A stretch of 64,000 nucleotides of DNA from Branchiostoma floridae (GCF_000003815.2 NC_049994.1:5333670-5397669), one strand, 5' to 3'. Positions 1-12,224 are shown, counted from the first letter of the stretch. Numbers and translations: made by a program. Notes: generated by a model from the sequence alone, not told the origin.

Positions 1-219
1 AGCACTACTGCTAGCACTACTAGCACTAACTTCTAGCTTATCTTCTGCAGTATTCATTTTCTCTTCTGATTTTTGCTCCTTTTGCGCAACGCCAAGTGTG
101 GGACCTATCCCAGCACTACTGTTAGCACTACTAGCACTAACATCTAACTCATGTTCTACAGTATTAATTTTCTCTTCCGATTTTTGCACCTTTTTACAAC
201 AACTTAACAATCTATACAT
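1..219 (-). CDS. 5' fragment of head-to-head paralog of the 1,410-aa repeat protein
   Basis: Reading the minus strand from an ATG at 219 gives 73 uninterrupted codons that run off the window edge. They are a close paralog of the start of the plus-strand gene at 16929: both have a short Leu/Cys/Lys leader, then two copies of a 37-residue repeat beginning S-E-E-K and carrying the acidic core NTVEDKLEVSASSA. Frame and start are preserved in both copies, so this looks like a living paralog, not debris. The start context differs slightly (MYRLLSCC here, MHQLLSCF there). Function is unknown. The rest of the gene lies outside the window. Confidence 0.75.
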   Translation of the reverse strand, partial: MYRLLSCCKKVQKSEEKINTVEHELDVSASSANSSAGIGPTLGVAQKEQKSEEKMNTAEDKLEVSASSASSSA

Positions 220-704
220 AGACTACATAGAAAGAGTCTTTGGCTTGCTGCAGACGGACGAACTCGGCTTTCGTCGGTGATGGTGGTTGGCGGGGATTGA
301 CGAGGATGGCCGAAGTTTGCCGAAGTCTACCGAAGCTGCCTGTGATCGACGAGGCGACGTTGTCCTTCGGAGAGGGAGGGAAAATAGTTACTTCTTGCTC
401 GAGCAGTACGGTGCAAATAATTTGCAGGGGAAAAAAATTTCTATTTCCACCTAGCGCATTGTATCACGCGTTTAAATGCAAATTTGAATTACCATATCTA
501 ATTAATAAAAAGTGAAGGTTTGCTTTCTAGACAGACCTAATTTACACCTAGGGTGGATCAATGTCACGGCTGGCGTAGGAAGACATGTTGATGTTGATGT
601 TGGTCTTGATCGGAAGAAATAACGCTCCCTGGCGGTTGTTTCTGGTACCACACCAAAGTTATGATCCAGTGGCTTTGTGACTGCAGGTGCACATGAGTTT
701 CTCG
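220..704 (-). promoter_or_regulatory. 5' flank of the left paralog, homologous to 16450-16928
   Basis: This is the inverted copy of the right gene's 5' region, including the purine-rich 5'UTR with repeated gacttcggc-type units. In the right copy a TATAAATA box lies about 215 bp before the ATG. Here the aligned bases read AAATAGAAA on the minus strand, so the box is lost. A canonical octamer (ATGCAAAT) occurs on the plus strand near 476. The two promoters have diverged although the coding starts are alike. Confidence 0.5.
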
Positions 705-1780
705 TGAGTTGAGTGATACTGAGTTGAAAAGACGTGACGGAATTTGAGAGATTTCCCCTTCTATACGACTTTTTCTATGTATATCTTTCCGTATTCGCCA
801 AAGCGTACATGTTACGCCTATCTTTATCTCTGACATTCGTTGAGTATCTTTCAAACCCCGCAGTGACGCAAGCTTGACGCAAGTGCAGTGAGAGTGCACT
901 TTTAGAGAGTGGAAAACATTTTATAACATAATTACAAACACCCAGATACACAAAAATGTACATGTGAACATTGTAGCCATGTGCAATATTGTAGTCCTTC
1001 AACACATGGCCTTCAAAAGTATAAAGGGCAGTGTACATAAAAACTGTTACACGCTTTAAATAAGTATTTATGTACATAAAAATGGCTAAACAAGAATAAA
1101 CCGCAGGCATTTAAACTCCCAGGTTTACGTTTGTACGACATCACAGTATTCGTTTTCTATTGATTGAATAAAAGCTTAAGGCCACAGCAAGTAAATTTTA
1201 TGGATGGCGCTTTCAGCAAACTCCAAATTTAATGCGTGCTGTCGACAAAAAGTGGGCAAAATTAAAGATACTTTCAACTGGATAATATGACTTGAAGTAA
1301 CGAAACATGGCATCACAACCAACAAGGTTTTTATTTCTATAATCAATAACACAGTGACACTCGTGTCAACATGGGAATTATCAAACGGAATAAGAGTCTA
1401 TGAAGATTAGACATCCAGGTAATAAGATATGCCAAAAAGCAAATACTAAAGCAACTAGATATGATTTTGGAAACGGTCAGACGTTTCACATACTAGTAGT
1501 ATCCACTATCTTTCGTCACTGACACTGTCGGTAATGACTTTGTGATTGCCGCCGTTTCTTAACACTGTTTAAATAATATTTAACTGCCATCAGGCAGATA
1601 CCACCAGGAAACCAAAGACAACAGCAGTTAGCCCTTGTTATACAATCTCTCCCTGGCTGGGGTTGGTGGTGGCAGCTGTAAGGTCGGCCGCTAGGAGCGT
1701 GATTTTAGTCAGGTTAAACAGCAGTGTGCCTCATTATAATATATGTCACGTTTTGCGATAGGACTGATAGAAGTTAAAAA
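705..1780. mobile_element. Left-arm-specific insertion containing MITE fragments
   Basis: The right arm runs straight from the bases matching 704 to those matching about 1780, so about 1.07 kb is extra here (or lost there). Inside are a half copy of the MITE with AAGGTGGTATCTCACTGCAC ends (about 838-900) and, at 1400-1545, one end of the MITE whose full copy is at 31712-32038. No coding potential is apparent. Insertion ends and any target duplication were not resolved. Confidence 0.5.
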
Positions 1781-2639
1781 TTTATGTTCACATGTCTTTG
1801 TTATATTTTCACCATTGCTAAAGGGTTACAAAATTTCTTCTTTTGTTGTTGTCCCGAATTTATCTGAGATCCATAAAATTTACTTGCTTTGGCCTAGTAC
1901 TTCTTTTTACAAACGATTACTGCAACTAAATGTGGTGATGAAGTTCACATACATCTCTGCTTCAATGTGTTCACAGTAGAGTGCCCACTAGTAATATATG
2001 ATCAGAATGATATGGAAGTTTCATATTTACACATATCCCACTGCCCGTGTACGTATCTGATATGACACTAGATACCTCTCTTTTTCTTTCACTTCAACAT
2101 GGTAAAAACATAACTAAACCTGTGAAAACAATTTGCACCACTTGTACAATTTCTACAACTTTTGTACAAGTCGCATTATGACACCAATCCATCTCATGTG
2201 TCAAACAGTTCAATCTTCTACAAGTGAATTCATGAAATAGCGTACTTCTATTTCATTATTTCACTAGAAGATGAGATACTAACCCTCAAGGGACCTTGTA
2301 CCTTCTATCTCATTATTTCACCAGAGGAAGAACTAAATCTTCTTTTGGTAGTGATTTAATGAGATAGCGACTCTCTAGTAAACCACGCGGTATTCAAACG
2401 GAGACACAGAAGAATCGTTGATTTTATTTTGTTCATCCGCTTACGGTGTTTGTCTGTGGAACGCCAAAACATTGCTCTACAGCTAGCAACGGCTCTCAAC
2501 GCAAAGTGTCGCTATGTGGCGCCACCTGCCGTAACAAGACGGCACTGCAGCTTATGTCGCCATCCTGAAACGCAAAGCCTTATCTAGTGATTCAATCCCT
2601 GATATATCCTGTATAATAAATATTTAACGTTACTTACAT

Positions 2640-3300
2640 ATGATTTCATAACCCGCGCGAGTTGTCCCTACCTTGAGCTGGTTGATGTTTGCCCCTTTTT
2701 TCTACGCTTGCTAATGTATTGAACGTTCATCGCGCGCGCAATTATGAATATCACATTTTAGATTGTTCGCTCTTTGCACTGTATACTTCTTTTACCATGT
2801 TCACGACACTGATTTGTTTAACGAGCCAAAAATTTACTTTCGTGGTTACGTGTGGAAATATGACGTGCGATAACACAGTTGTACGTCCCGGCAGCGCGTC
2901 GCAGTAACATGGTTGTAGCGGGCCTACTCGCAGTGCCAATGTCTGTATGTAATATATGTATATTTTTCATAGATAACAGCAAGACAACAACAAATGTAGG
3001 TCTCACCTGAAGCCCTGCGGTCTCGAACACTGCGCTGTAAAAAGAACGGTTAGAAATGTTCAAATCTTTATTGAGTTTTCTGATAAAATTGCGGCGATGA
3101 GTGAGAGATGCGACGAAAACGTCCTCTCTTCAAGGTTACTCGCGATGATCTGTTTACAAACAACTTTTGTTGCTCTGTGACGTCACTGACGGCAAGTACT
3201 GACGATGGAGTTTGGGTTCTAGAACAGCTCTAGGCGGCGGGGGAGGGGTGTGTGTTTCGATTTGAATGTTTTGGATTCCTGAACTAAATCGTGGATGATT
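2640..3300 (-). promoter_or_regulatory. CRE/microexon module, copy 1 (left arm)
   Basis: On the minus strand in order: a CRE (TGACGTCA at 3178-3185), a G+C-rich stretch, a pyrimidine tract ending in AG, a 28-nt segment (3007-3034) followed by GTGAGA, and a second donor-like CTCAAGGTAGG near 2670. The same order recurs in other modules of the window. Whether it is a promoter with 5'UTR exons or an untranscribed repeat cannot be decided from sequence. Confidence 0.4.
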
Positions 3301-3599
3301 CGTTTCATACAAATCGAGTAAATCTAGTTGCTAGATCTTGAAAAAGAGAAGGATTTGCTATTAAATTTAATCACGTTTCAAGTCACTTAAACTCAACACA
3401 TTACAGGTGAATAAGATAAAGTGTAGCTGCCCAACATGGTCATGCAAAAGACACGTGATCCAGCACACGTGAACACGTGATCAGCATACTGAAAGCACGT
3501 GACAAGGCGTTTATACATCGGGTGATAGTAACGACGTTGCATGGTGTAAGTCTCAGCTTCGTGACTCAACGATACATATTAATATTCATGTCATAATCC

Positions 3600-4000
3600 A
3601 TAAACTGGCCGACTGGCGGAAACCCAAAAGAATGGATCTTAAAATAGTTGCAAAGACATCTGGAGACGAAGTTAGTTATGTCGTAGTTTTTTTTTTTTTT
3701 TTTTGTACAAGGTATAGAAGGCATTTCAGTTAGATTGTTGGTTTAAAGTCAGGCCATGTTTAGTTGATTATATAAATAAAATCCCCTGGATATTCCAATA
3801 CTGATGCGAGCGTGCGAAAAACGTTGAGCTAAAAATCGTTCTCATTGTGAAATCAATTAGCAAATTGGCCAGGATTTCGAAAGTTGAATAAATGACTGTA
3901 CACACAGAATATGCTATAACGCTACCAAACAAAAACTCTTGGTTTTTGTTCTTTCAAATATTTTTCGACTTTGGAAAACTTGGCTGGGGGCGCAGGCTCG
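3600..4000. repeat. Dispersed repeat, copy in left arm
   Basis: This segment contains a block with GATGCGAGCGTGCGAA and, further on, CACACAGAATATGCTAT and CTTTCAAATATTTTTCGAC. Related blocks are at 13200-13460 (inverted partner), 21985-22345 and 33762-34020, with part at 35930-36050. It is an interspersed element; no ORF or clear terminal repeats were seen. Confidence 0.5.
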
Positions 4001-4504
4001 AATACACTGTCTGTTTTACCTCTATTCTTAGAATCGGCTTAAATATATTTATTGAGTTGCCATCAAATACGTAAGTACAAAACGGACTGTTGAAAAGATG
4101 ACTAATCGGCGCTTCAGCGTTCAAAATGTCGAACGCCTGTCTATCTGTGCTCTCGCCGGTGTGGCGCCGTGTCACGCCACCTACCGTAACAGGACGGCAC
4201 AGCACCTTGTTTCTTACACCTGAAACGCAAAAACTTTACCCACTAATTCAGTCCCTGATATCCACATTTATCACTTAAAGAGGCGTTCATACCCTGCGCA
4301 TGCTGGAACAATACCTACCTTGAGTTGGTTGATGTTCACTGATGTTTCCTACGCCTTGTTAAATGTGCTGCCCGATCGCCGCGCTCGCAGTTCTACCACA
4401 TTTAGAAGGTTCAGAGGCATGTTTCTTCAACAAATTGCGATTTTCGAGACTTTGATTTGCATATATTAACGAGCCAGAAACGTCTTAGTATCTACCTATG
4501 TATA

Positions 4505-6663
4505 GGCATAGCGAACCACCCCAGTTTCCGCATTGGAACGCGACGCCGCGCGGTGCACAAATTTACTTTCAAACGTATGCTACACGTAACCGCTCGGAAA
4601 TTGCCGATAAAATTGCGCTGGCATTAATCTATGGAATATTTGCTATCAATCTGTGGTATTTGTTTTCCATAATACGTAATAATAAGTGAGCTAAAAATCG
4701 GTAAAGTCGGAGATACGGTCGAAAAAACCCTACGTTCCGCCGCCGAAAACGCGGCACCGGCCTGCGCCGCGGCCCCGCGGAAGTGCGTGTTTTTAACTCA
4801 AAACCCGCCAGACTTCCTGTTCGACTAGACTTCTGGGAATTATATCATGTGAAAGGGGAAAGATCAAGGTTCACGACGGTGATTGTGCAATCTTCATAGC
4901 TTGTGGCAAACTGAAATGGCGGGCCAGTGAAAAAATTCGTCAAAAGTAAGTGCGAAATTTTACTATTTATATAAATGTTGACAAAAATGCACAAACGAAG
5001 TAACAAATTTGGGTGCCTTGTGATTGTTAATGTGTAGTTTTTGTTTGATTTTACGCGAGTTTAGGGTGGCGGGTTTAGCGATACATTTGAGCGGATTTTC
5101 GGGGCGTGCGGAAATGGCCCGCAGTAAGGCGGGGTGGGAGGGGGGCGTTACGAGCGCACGTCTGCACGCGCCGCTATTTCATTGTATTATGGAATATTCT
5201 CCGACTAATTAGTTCTAGTGGCGTTGTTTTATTATGTGAAAACTGTTCTTTGCTTTTAGAGTATATTAGACAGACTATTTTAGGCAAATCTACAACGCCA
5301 GTTTGCAAATAAATTGTCAAGTTATGTTAGTATCGTATTTCATCCCTTTCAACGGAGTGGCAGTGCAGTGGTTATAGCTATAGGAAAATATCCCTTTGTA
5401 TGTATACACACAGAAATTGGATGCTAATTACTATGTTTTGATGTTTTTTTTAGTGGATGAAGAGGACAGCCAGAAGACATTCGCTGGGACATTGTTTACA
5501 GGCTGGATTAAAGTTTTAAACATGAACTATCATGTGGCTCCAAATGTTTTACTGAGGGATAACTGCAGTGTTGAAGAATTTTGTCAGCTTAAACTAAGAA
5601 AACAATCAATTCTTCATTCTTGTCCAATCTGGAAACAGGATTCCAATATTAATCATTCAGTGCACTTTATGACACATATCAGTTCCTGTCACTTGTCATA
5701 GACTTAACACCAGGACAATGTGATGCTTTTAGTCTAGCCAGTTAATAAGCATATCTTATTACTAATTAGTAAACATTGTTGAATCTCATTGTTAATTATT
5801 TGGTATCTAAATGCTACATTAAAAAACAAAAGTTATCCTTGCCTGAATACAAGATATATTAGTTAATACTTATGATTTGTCATCCAGCCATGATATCCAA
5901 ATGTTTATTTTGCAAAGATGCAGTTTACTGGTGACAGCTAATTAGCAGTTTTAATTAGCCTTTTTTTACATATTATTAAACGATCATTTTGCAGTTCACT
6001 CTGTTTTTGAGATCTGTTTCCATGTAGATTTAAGATGTGAGACAGCCTTTTACAGCAAAGATCACAAGTAATGTAACCTCTGACACGTGTATGCATTTAC
6101 ATATTCCAGTCATTAAGCTCATTTGCATATTTCAACCAATTAAAATCCAAAACATGCCTTCTATACTTGATGACGAAAATGAATTAAAGTGTTAGGTTTG
6201 CCTTGTCAGCTAGGAGTATTTCTATACACCTTGCAGTGTAGAAAGAGACCTTTTTTTTAAATTAATTCATTACAAATTACCTGATTAGGCCTAATTAGCA
6301 TAAAATACAACTCATTTTCTCTAAAATTTTTGTGTCTGGGCAGAACCTTGCCTGACTTCAAGCTCTTGAAAATTTGGAGACTGTAGCATGAAAATTGAGA
6401 GAGTTATAGTCAAAAATATGTGAATAATTGTGGATTTCTGGCTATTTATGGTGCCGTGGCTGACAGGACTTTTCCCATAGGGACAATACTTAAGCATCTT
6501 CCAATGAAAACACCAAATTTTTCAACTTCAAAAAAATCTATAAAATCTCAACTTTGTCGCATTGTAAAACGGAAAAAAGTATGATGACTCGAAGAATTTG
6601 ATCTATGAGACTGAACTATTTTCGATGACTTTCAGCTTATGCAAAAATTTGGTTCGCTATGCC
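4505..6663. mobile_element. Non-autonomous DNA transposon, 14-bp TIRs, 2.16 kb
   Basis: The ends are GGCATAGCGAACCA at 4505 and its exact complement TGGTTCGCTATGCC ending at 6663. TATGTATA precedes the element and recurs just after it (6667-6674), while the right arm has this site once and no insert. An 8-9 bp duplication would suit hAT- or P-type elements, but 2-3 extra bases at the right edge make it imprecise. The interior is a G+C-rich left part and an A+T-rich right part. A short open stretch at 5396-5701 could be a relic of a transposase; I do not recognise it. Superfamily is unassigned. Confidence 0.7.
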
Positions 6664-6669
6664 TACTAT

Positions 6670-7190
6670 GTATATGCTAGTATCATGCTCACGTGTGGAA
6701 ATATGACGTGCGACAACACAGTTGTACGTCCCGGCAGCGCGTCGCAGCAACATGGTTATAGCGGGGCCTGCTCGCAGTGCCAATATCTGTATGTACTACA
6801 TGTATATTTTTCATAAATAACAACAAACCAACAACAAATAAGGGTCTCACCTGACGCCCTACGGTCTCGACTACTGCGCTGTAAAAAGAACGGTCAGAAA
6901 AAGTGAAATTTTTATTGAGTTTTCTGTGAAAATCGCGGGGCAATGGTTGAGAGATGCGACGTAGACGTCCTCTCTTCAAGGTGACTTTCGCCGATGTGTT
7001 TACAACTATTGTTGCGCTGTGACGTGACGTCACTGACGGCAAGTAGTGACTGAGTTCGGGTTCCAGAACAGCTTTAGGTGTCCGGGGGAGGGGGGCGTTT
7101 CGATTTGAATGTTTTTGATGCCTGAACTAAATCGTGGATATTTCGTCATAAAAATCCAGTAAATCTAGTAGGCATACAAGAAAGTTCTAG
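6670..7190 (-). promoter_or_regulatory. CRE/microexon module, copy 2 (left arm, inner)
   Basis: This is a minus-strand copy of the module with CRE at 7025-7032 and the 28-nt AG...GT-bounded segment at 6851-6878. It pairs with the right-arm module at 12225-12890 and was separated from the rest of the left arm by the transposon at 4505-6663. Confidence 0.4.
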
Positions 7191-7237
7191 TCAATAGCCC
7201 TCCCCCCTCCCTGAATCGCGTAATGTGTGCACAAGGG

Positions 7238-7965
7238 GCGCAACCTGCCGTCAAAAAGCGGCACTGCAGCCCTACAAAGTCATTCCTCCCTCTCTCCTTA
7301 GTTCACTTACTAAAGATGCTCCTGAAATCTAAAATACTCCCTGATGAATTTAACACATCTTGTACAAACTGTGCCTGTAATTGAGACGATCAATAAGATG
7401 TGAAATTTTCTTGTAAAGGCGCAGCCTGCCGTCAAAAAGCGGCACTGCAGCCAGGGCTTACCCTCTAATATACATATCATTGTCCCTACGTAGAAATATT
7501 GTCACATTTCTACAAAGTAACACGACGCTAGCGGACATTGGGATCCCCTGGGATGCTGTTCAGCCCCTAGCACAGAACAGACCCCAGTGGAGGAAACTTA
7601 TCACAGCCTTATGTCCCACATGAGATGAAGAGGATAAATAAGTAAAGTAAGTAAGTAACACGACGCTATAACGGTGCTTCCAGCAAGGAGGCTATATTAG
7701 CAAGGTTCAAGTCAATAGAACCTCCCCCTGTCAATCAAATAACGTGTACAAGTGGCGCAACCTGCCGTCAAAAAGCGGCACTGCAGCTCTGTCTCAGCCC
7801 TCTAATTCACAGATAAAGTTACAACTGCTACTGACTACATGTACCTCTGATATATAGCGTTAGATTATCATATTTCTACAATGTAACACCGGTAAGTGAC
7901 GTCAATCAACGAAGTAAGGTGTGTGCAAAAGGCGCAACCTACCGTTAAAAAGTGGCACTGCAGCC
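7238..7965. repeat. Stem-loop motif cluster
   Basis: Four copies of a 33-34 bp motif lie at 7238-7271, 7419-7452, 7755-7787 and 7932-7965, and a fifth at 10025-10058. The core is TGCCG, loop TCAAAAAG, CGGCA, flanked by GCGCAACC and CTGCAGC. Intervals are irregular (about 180-335 bp) and the intervening DNA is less conserved. Weaker relatives (loop TAACAAGA or similar) lie at 2519-2551 and about 4175-4205, with inverted partners near 13011 and 14656. The copy at 7932 carries G:U-compatible changes in its stem. Confidence 0.6.
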
Positions 7966-8226
7966 CTATTTCAACCCTCTATTGTACGGATTGGTTGTCA
8001 ACGATGTAACACGCCGCAAAGTGTGCCTACCTATAGTTTCACGTGTATAAATTCGGCTCTCTGTACGCGCGTTATCATAACGTGAACTCTTCACTCGCAA
8101 ATCCAACGCTTTTTAAAAGTCTAGCGAGATGTCGTTACTTTTTCATAACTCGAAACGTCGACGACGTATCTAAATTTACGCCACTGCTTGTGAGCTACAT
8201 CAGTGTTGAACACTTGTGCGTGCATA

Positions 8227-8507
8227 AAGCTAAGGGCACAACCCGCCTTACGTGCGAATACGTGTTGTCTACGTGCCAAAACGTGGGCAATCTTTTGGGA
8301 TCCGTAAGTGGTAAGTACCACCTCTGTACCAACTCGTAGGGAATCCGACGGAATTTGGAGCACGCAGACACGCCGTAGAACTTTACGTGCAGGCAAAACT
8401 TTCTGTGCCATCGGGCTCTGGATTCGCCACCCGTACGTGCCAATACGGGCGATGCGCCTGCCCTATACAGACAAATTGCACGCACGACGGGTTGTGCCCT
8501 TAGCTTA
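8227..8507. mobile_element. MITE with GCTAAGGGCACAACCCG ends
   Basis: The left end (GCTAAGGGCACAACCCG) and right end (CGGGTTGTGCCCTTAGC) are inverted copies enclosing about 280 bp with several internal TACGTGCCAA-like repeats. A diverged piece of the same family lies at about 57149-57200. There is no coding potential; the overlapping short open frames in both directions reflect the palindromic ends. Confidence 0.65.
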
Positions 8508-8579
8508 ATCATGACGTGAGGGGGCGCGTCTCAGCAAAATCTCAGTAGCAGCAACGTTACAATGCTAATTTCTTGACAG

Positions 8580-8860
8580 GATACAACCAAAACAACAAAT
8601 GAGGGTCTCACCGGAAGCCCTGCGGTCCTGAACACTGCGCTGTGAAAAGAACGGTTAGAAAGTTCAAATATTTATTGCCCTTTCTCTGAAAATCGCGGCG
8701 ATTAGTGAGAGATGCCACGTAGACGTCCTCTCTTCCTGATGACTGGCGACGATGTGTTTACGTGCGACTCTTGTTGCGCTGTGACGTATTGTGACGTCAC
8801 TGACGACGGGTTTGAAAATTCGGTGGTTCTAGAACACCTTTCTCGGCTTTGGATAGGGAG
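8580..8860 (-). promoter_or_regulatory. CRE/microexon module, copy 3 (spacer)
   Basis: This is a diverged minus-strand copy: CRE at 8792-8799 and the 28-nt segment at 8612-8639 followed (minus strand) by GTGAGA. It lies in the spacer with no matching partner on the other side, so the array is asymmetric. Confidence 0.35.
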
Positions 8861-8934
8861 CGCGTTAGGATAACCTTCTTACCGAATTTCAAACTCATCA
8901 TGCGTAAATGAAAATCCCGCTATATTAGTAGCCT

Positions 8935-9363
8935 CTAGGGCTGGGTACCGGTACAGAAAATTCAGGTCCAGGTCCAGTTCAGGTCCAAAGGATCAGGTCC
9001 AGGGTCCGGACCTGAACCTGTAACTGATGCAGTATGACTCATACCAATGGTCCATTCACTATAAAGAAATCTGTTTGGTGGAGACTTACACTGGCGTTTT
9101 ATAATCTTTCAACGTTAACTGCACCTGTACAATTGGCTGTAAACTTGGTAGAAATTACTATAAACTCTACTCTACTTCACTCTTGTTATTTTCTTCCACC
9201 TGCAAGCGCCAAAACATGTGAATGCCTGATAAAATAATCTGTTAATTTTCTAATCGGTCCAACATCCGGACCACCTAATTTTTTTAGGTCCGGTTTTTCT
9301 GGACCGGTCCAATAAGAAAAAAAACGGTTTTGTACCGGTACGCTGTACCGATACCCAGCCCTA
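8935..9363. mobile_element. hAT-type MITE with CTAGGGCTGGGTACCGG ends
   Basis: The termini CTAGGGCTGGGTACCGGTAC and the complementary TACCGATACCCAGCCCTAG bound a 429-bp element. The interior has short alternating repeats (CAGGTCCAGGTCC) and a second inner inverted pair around ACCGGTACA. A near-full copy follows the N gap at 39991-40372 and a terminal fragment is near 38380-38410. Flanking AGTAGC on both sides suggests an imperfect target duplication. Confidence 0.6.
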
Positions 9364-9689
9364 GTAGCGTCCTTCACTGGCATCTCAGTAGGCATTGGCG
9401 TAAGTTATTGACGGGGGAGGGCGATTCTAGCCTGAGTACCATCCTCCGTAGTGACCGCTGGCTCACTACTTTCGCGTGGTTAGCAACTTGTAGTCCGCTG
9501 TGGACAGTCTTCTCCCTTAAGTTGGTTAACCCGTTTATATACGAAAATGTTGGACAGTTCATCTCCCATTGCATACGAAAAAAGAAGTCAACCCCCTCAG
9601 ATAGCTTAGATAGACAGTCATGTTCTGTATACAACTGTCTAACTTTGTAATTAGCCCTCGGGCATGATCTTGCAATAAAATTTCATTAT

Positions 9690-10212
9690 TGATTATTGTT
9701 GGAGACTTTAACACCATATTGATCTCGGGAATTGACAGAGCTGGGTATCAAGCTTCCATTTACCACCCAAACTGTCGTACTGCTAGCTATTAGCTCTTTA
9801 TGCGGTAAGTACGTGGCGTCACTGACGGCAAGTAGTGACTGAGTTTATGTTCTAGAACAGCTTTAGGTGTCCGGGGGAGGGGGGCGTTTCGATTTGAATG
9901 TTTTTTGATGCCTGAGCTAAATCGTGGATGTTTCGTCATAAAAATCGAGTAAATCTAGTAGGTATACAAGAAAGTTCTAGTTAATGGAACCCCCTCCCTC
10001 AATCGCGTAATGTGTGCACAAGGGGCGCAACCTGCCGTCAAAAAGCGGCACTGCAGCCATACAAAGTCATTCCTAATAAAGTTTCATAATTGATTATTGT
10101 TGGAGACTTTAACACCATATTGATCTCGGGAATTGACAGAGCTGGGCATCAAGCTTCCGTTTACCACCCAAACTGTCGTACTGCTAGCTATTAGCTCTTT
10201 ATGCGGTAAGTA
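9690..10212 (+). repeat. Direct duplication around a partial module copy
   Basis: A 120-bp block at 9690-9810 (starting TTATTGTTGGAGACTTTAAC) is repeated at 10092-10212. Between them, 9790-10060 duplicates 7025-7280, including the degraded CRE-side sequence and one stem-loop motif. The arrangement fits an unequal-exchange or replication-slippage duplication of about 400 bp. Confidence 0.65.
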
Positions 10213-12224
10213 CATTTTATGCAGAATGCAAAAATAATGAGACAGCACAAAAACAAAACAAGATGGGTAAAAGAAACAAGATGGCTAAGTTTTTGCCTTG
10301 CCGCGCTAGCGGCAAGGCCTTATGCCAGCGTTCTTCCATGGATCCATGGATCAATAGACGGACCTTTTAACCCAGCCCTTCCAAAGCCCCTTCCAAAGGC
10401 CCTTCTTTCCTTGCCGAGTTTCATAACTTAGTTAGACAATGGTACATTCCAGGCGAGTATTAAAACTCTCTTCTAGACGCATGTTACTGTATGTGGTCCA
10501 GCGTAATAAATCTACGCTTTAACTCACCATGTTACATAAAGATATATCACAAATTGCATCAGAAGGAACTTATTTTGTAATGAAAAATAAAATGCATATT
10601 TATTGTGGGTCAAAAAGTTTTACAGAACCTGTTTAATGTGCCAATAATTCATCTGACATAAATTATGATAATGAGGTAAATTTCCAATATCCCCCAATAC
10701 ACTCGGGGATCTTTGCTGCATTTCCTACTGAAGTTGCTAGGTGTCGCTCTCAGCAGTTCCTCGTAAGAGGTGCACATAGAGGTGCACATAGGAACAATAT
10801 CAACTAGGGGATTAGTAGCCAGGTAAGTACATTTAGTCCTTTTAAAGGCATTTGTGACTATGAATGTCCTTGATAGAGCTTGTATTGTGTGAAAAGAAGA
10901 TTTGGGACTGGATTGGCACCTGGAGAAGTCACCAAAGCTTTCCGCATGTAGGAACTTGGGTGGGAGGGGGCGACATGTGGAACATGGATTTTTTAAAGCG
11001 TAGAATCTTGTCTAACTTACCAAAATAACATAAAATACGCGGCAAGGCACAGCTTTTTTAAAAAGATTTCTTGTTTGAATAGACGCTATTCTAGGACATT
11101 GGACTTCAATCAATTATTCACCATTAAATGAAACTTTGTTACTTTAGTTTTGTCAACTACTGTTAATGCAGAAATGTTCGCGGTTTTCGCGGTGACCGCT
11201 TTACCGCGAACTTAAAACCACCGCGAAAATTTTTCTATTATGGTATTAGACTGCAGTCTATGGTGTCAACGCGAACTTAAAACCACCGCGAAAAGTCCTT
11301 TTTTCCGCTACCGCGAAATTAAATTCCCGCGAACTTACATGCATTTACAGTATATCGTCAGCCTGTAAGATAACACAATTGTTCCACTCGCAGCGAATAA
11401 GATGTAGCAACAGTACAACTGCGTGCCTCAAATGGCTATACTAGCAGATGTGAAGAACCAACTATGCGCTGGAATGAATTATTTGAACTGAACTGATATT
11501 AAACATGATACAGTTTAAAATGTTCCATATGATGCTACTGAATGCTATTTACTCTTGTATACCGGGGTGTTACGCTGTGGCTTTACCTAAATGCACTCAC
11601 CTCTGTAGTTTCCCGCTTTGCTTATTTACTGAAAACTTTAGAACACTTTGGCTGTTGCCCGTTTTGTTTGTTTAGAACAATAAGAAGTATTCTTTTCCGT
11701 AAGTTTTGTATACTTTTATTTTCTATTACTGATGAAAAAACAGCGGATGCTGTTTGAAACGTCTAATAAATCATATATCTATATTCAGCAGTGAAGACTG
11801 ATTTAACTACATATATGTATTACTTTTATGTATGCCAAATTTACAACAAAATGACATACTAATGCTTTGTACATGCAATGACAAAGAAAAGTTATAAATA
11901 CACAGCGCAATACATTAATATACACTTATGCATAGGTCATACACATAACTTAACTTAAATCACACCTGCCACATATAGTATAGCATTAAAATTGACAAAT
12001 ACATACACTTAGCATACAGTTCGTGTGGAGTGTGAACCATAAACTATTAGTGAACATAACCTTGAAGAACAACAACTATCATGACTTCCCAAAGTTCCGG
12101 CAAAATGACTGCATATCCATCCAACTGTCCTTGGAGTAGTCAAAAGCAGTTCGAGTACTTTAAAATACGGCACTAAGTTTTGTACTCAAAGAACCCCGAT
12201 ACCTACCGCTAGGTGCACTCTCAC
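10213..12224. other. Centre of the palindrome, no gene seen
   Basis: I found no supported gene here. A perfect 10-bp hairpin (GCCTTGCCGC, loop GCTA, 10295-10318) lies next to a CCATGGATCCATGG palindrome. A MITE occupies 11158-11352. The remainder is A+T-rich; the small open frames at 10219 and 11542 have no splice or codon signals that set them apart from chance. Confidence 0.5.
11158..11352. mobile_element. MITE family with CGCGGT-rich arms, copy 1
   Basis: The element has ACTGTAAATGCA-type ends and repeated TTCGCGGT/ACCGCGAA words that fold into long arms. Two more copies lie at 24458-24656 and 43245-43399. All three share the internal GCGGTAGCGGGAAAAA block or its complement. Confidence 0.7.

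Larger units (their letters stand above)
1..7190. repeat. Left arm of giant inverted repeat
   Basis: The reverse complement of this arm matches 12225-17165 nearly throughout. Checked anchors are the coding start (1-219 with 16929-17165), the 5' flank (250-700 with 16460-16900), 1785-2230 with 14990-15230 and 16340-16440, 2600-3560 with 13690-14560, 3600-4504 with 12725-13640, and 6666-7180 with 12225-12715. The arm is longer than its partner because it carries insertions at about 705-1780 and at 4505-6663. It continues past the window start. Confidence 0.85.

Noticed and set aside
4498-4689. 63-codon frame at the left end of the 4505-6663 transposon
   Set aside because: Its start codon lies in the target duplication, so the frame spans the insertion boundary and cannot be an ancestral transposase.
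7238-7965. Regularly repeated palindromic motif considered as a CRISPR array
   Set aside because: Intervals are long and irregular, there are no cas genes, and the window is clearly eukaryotic.
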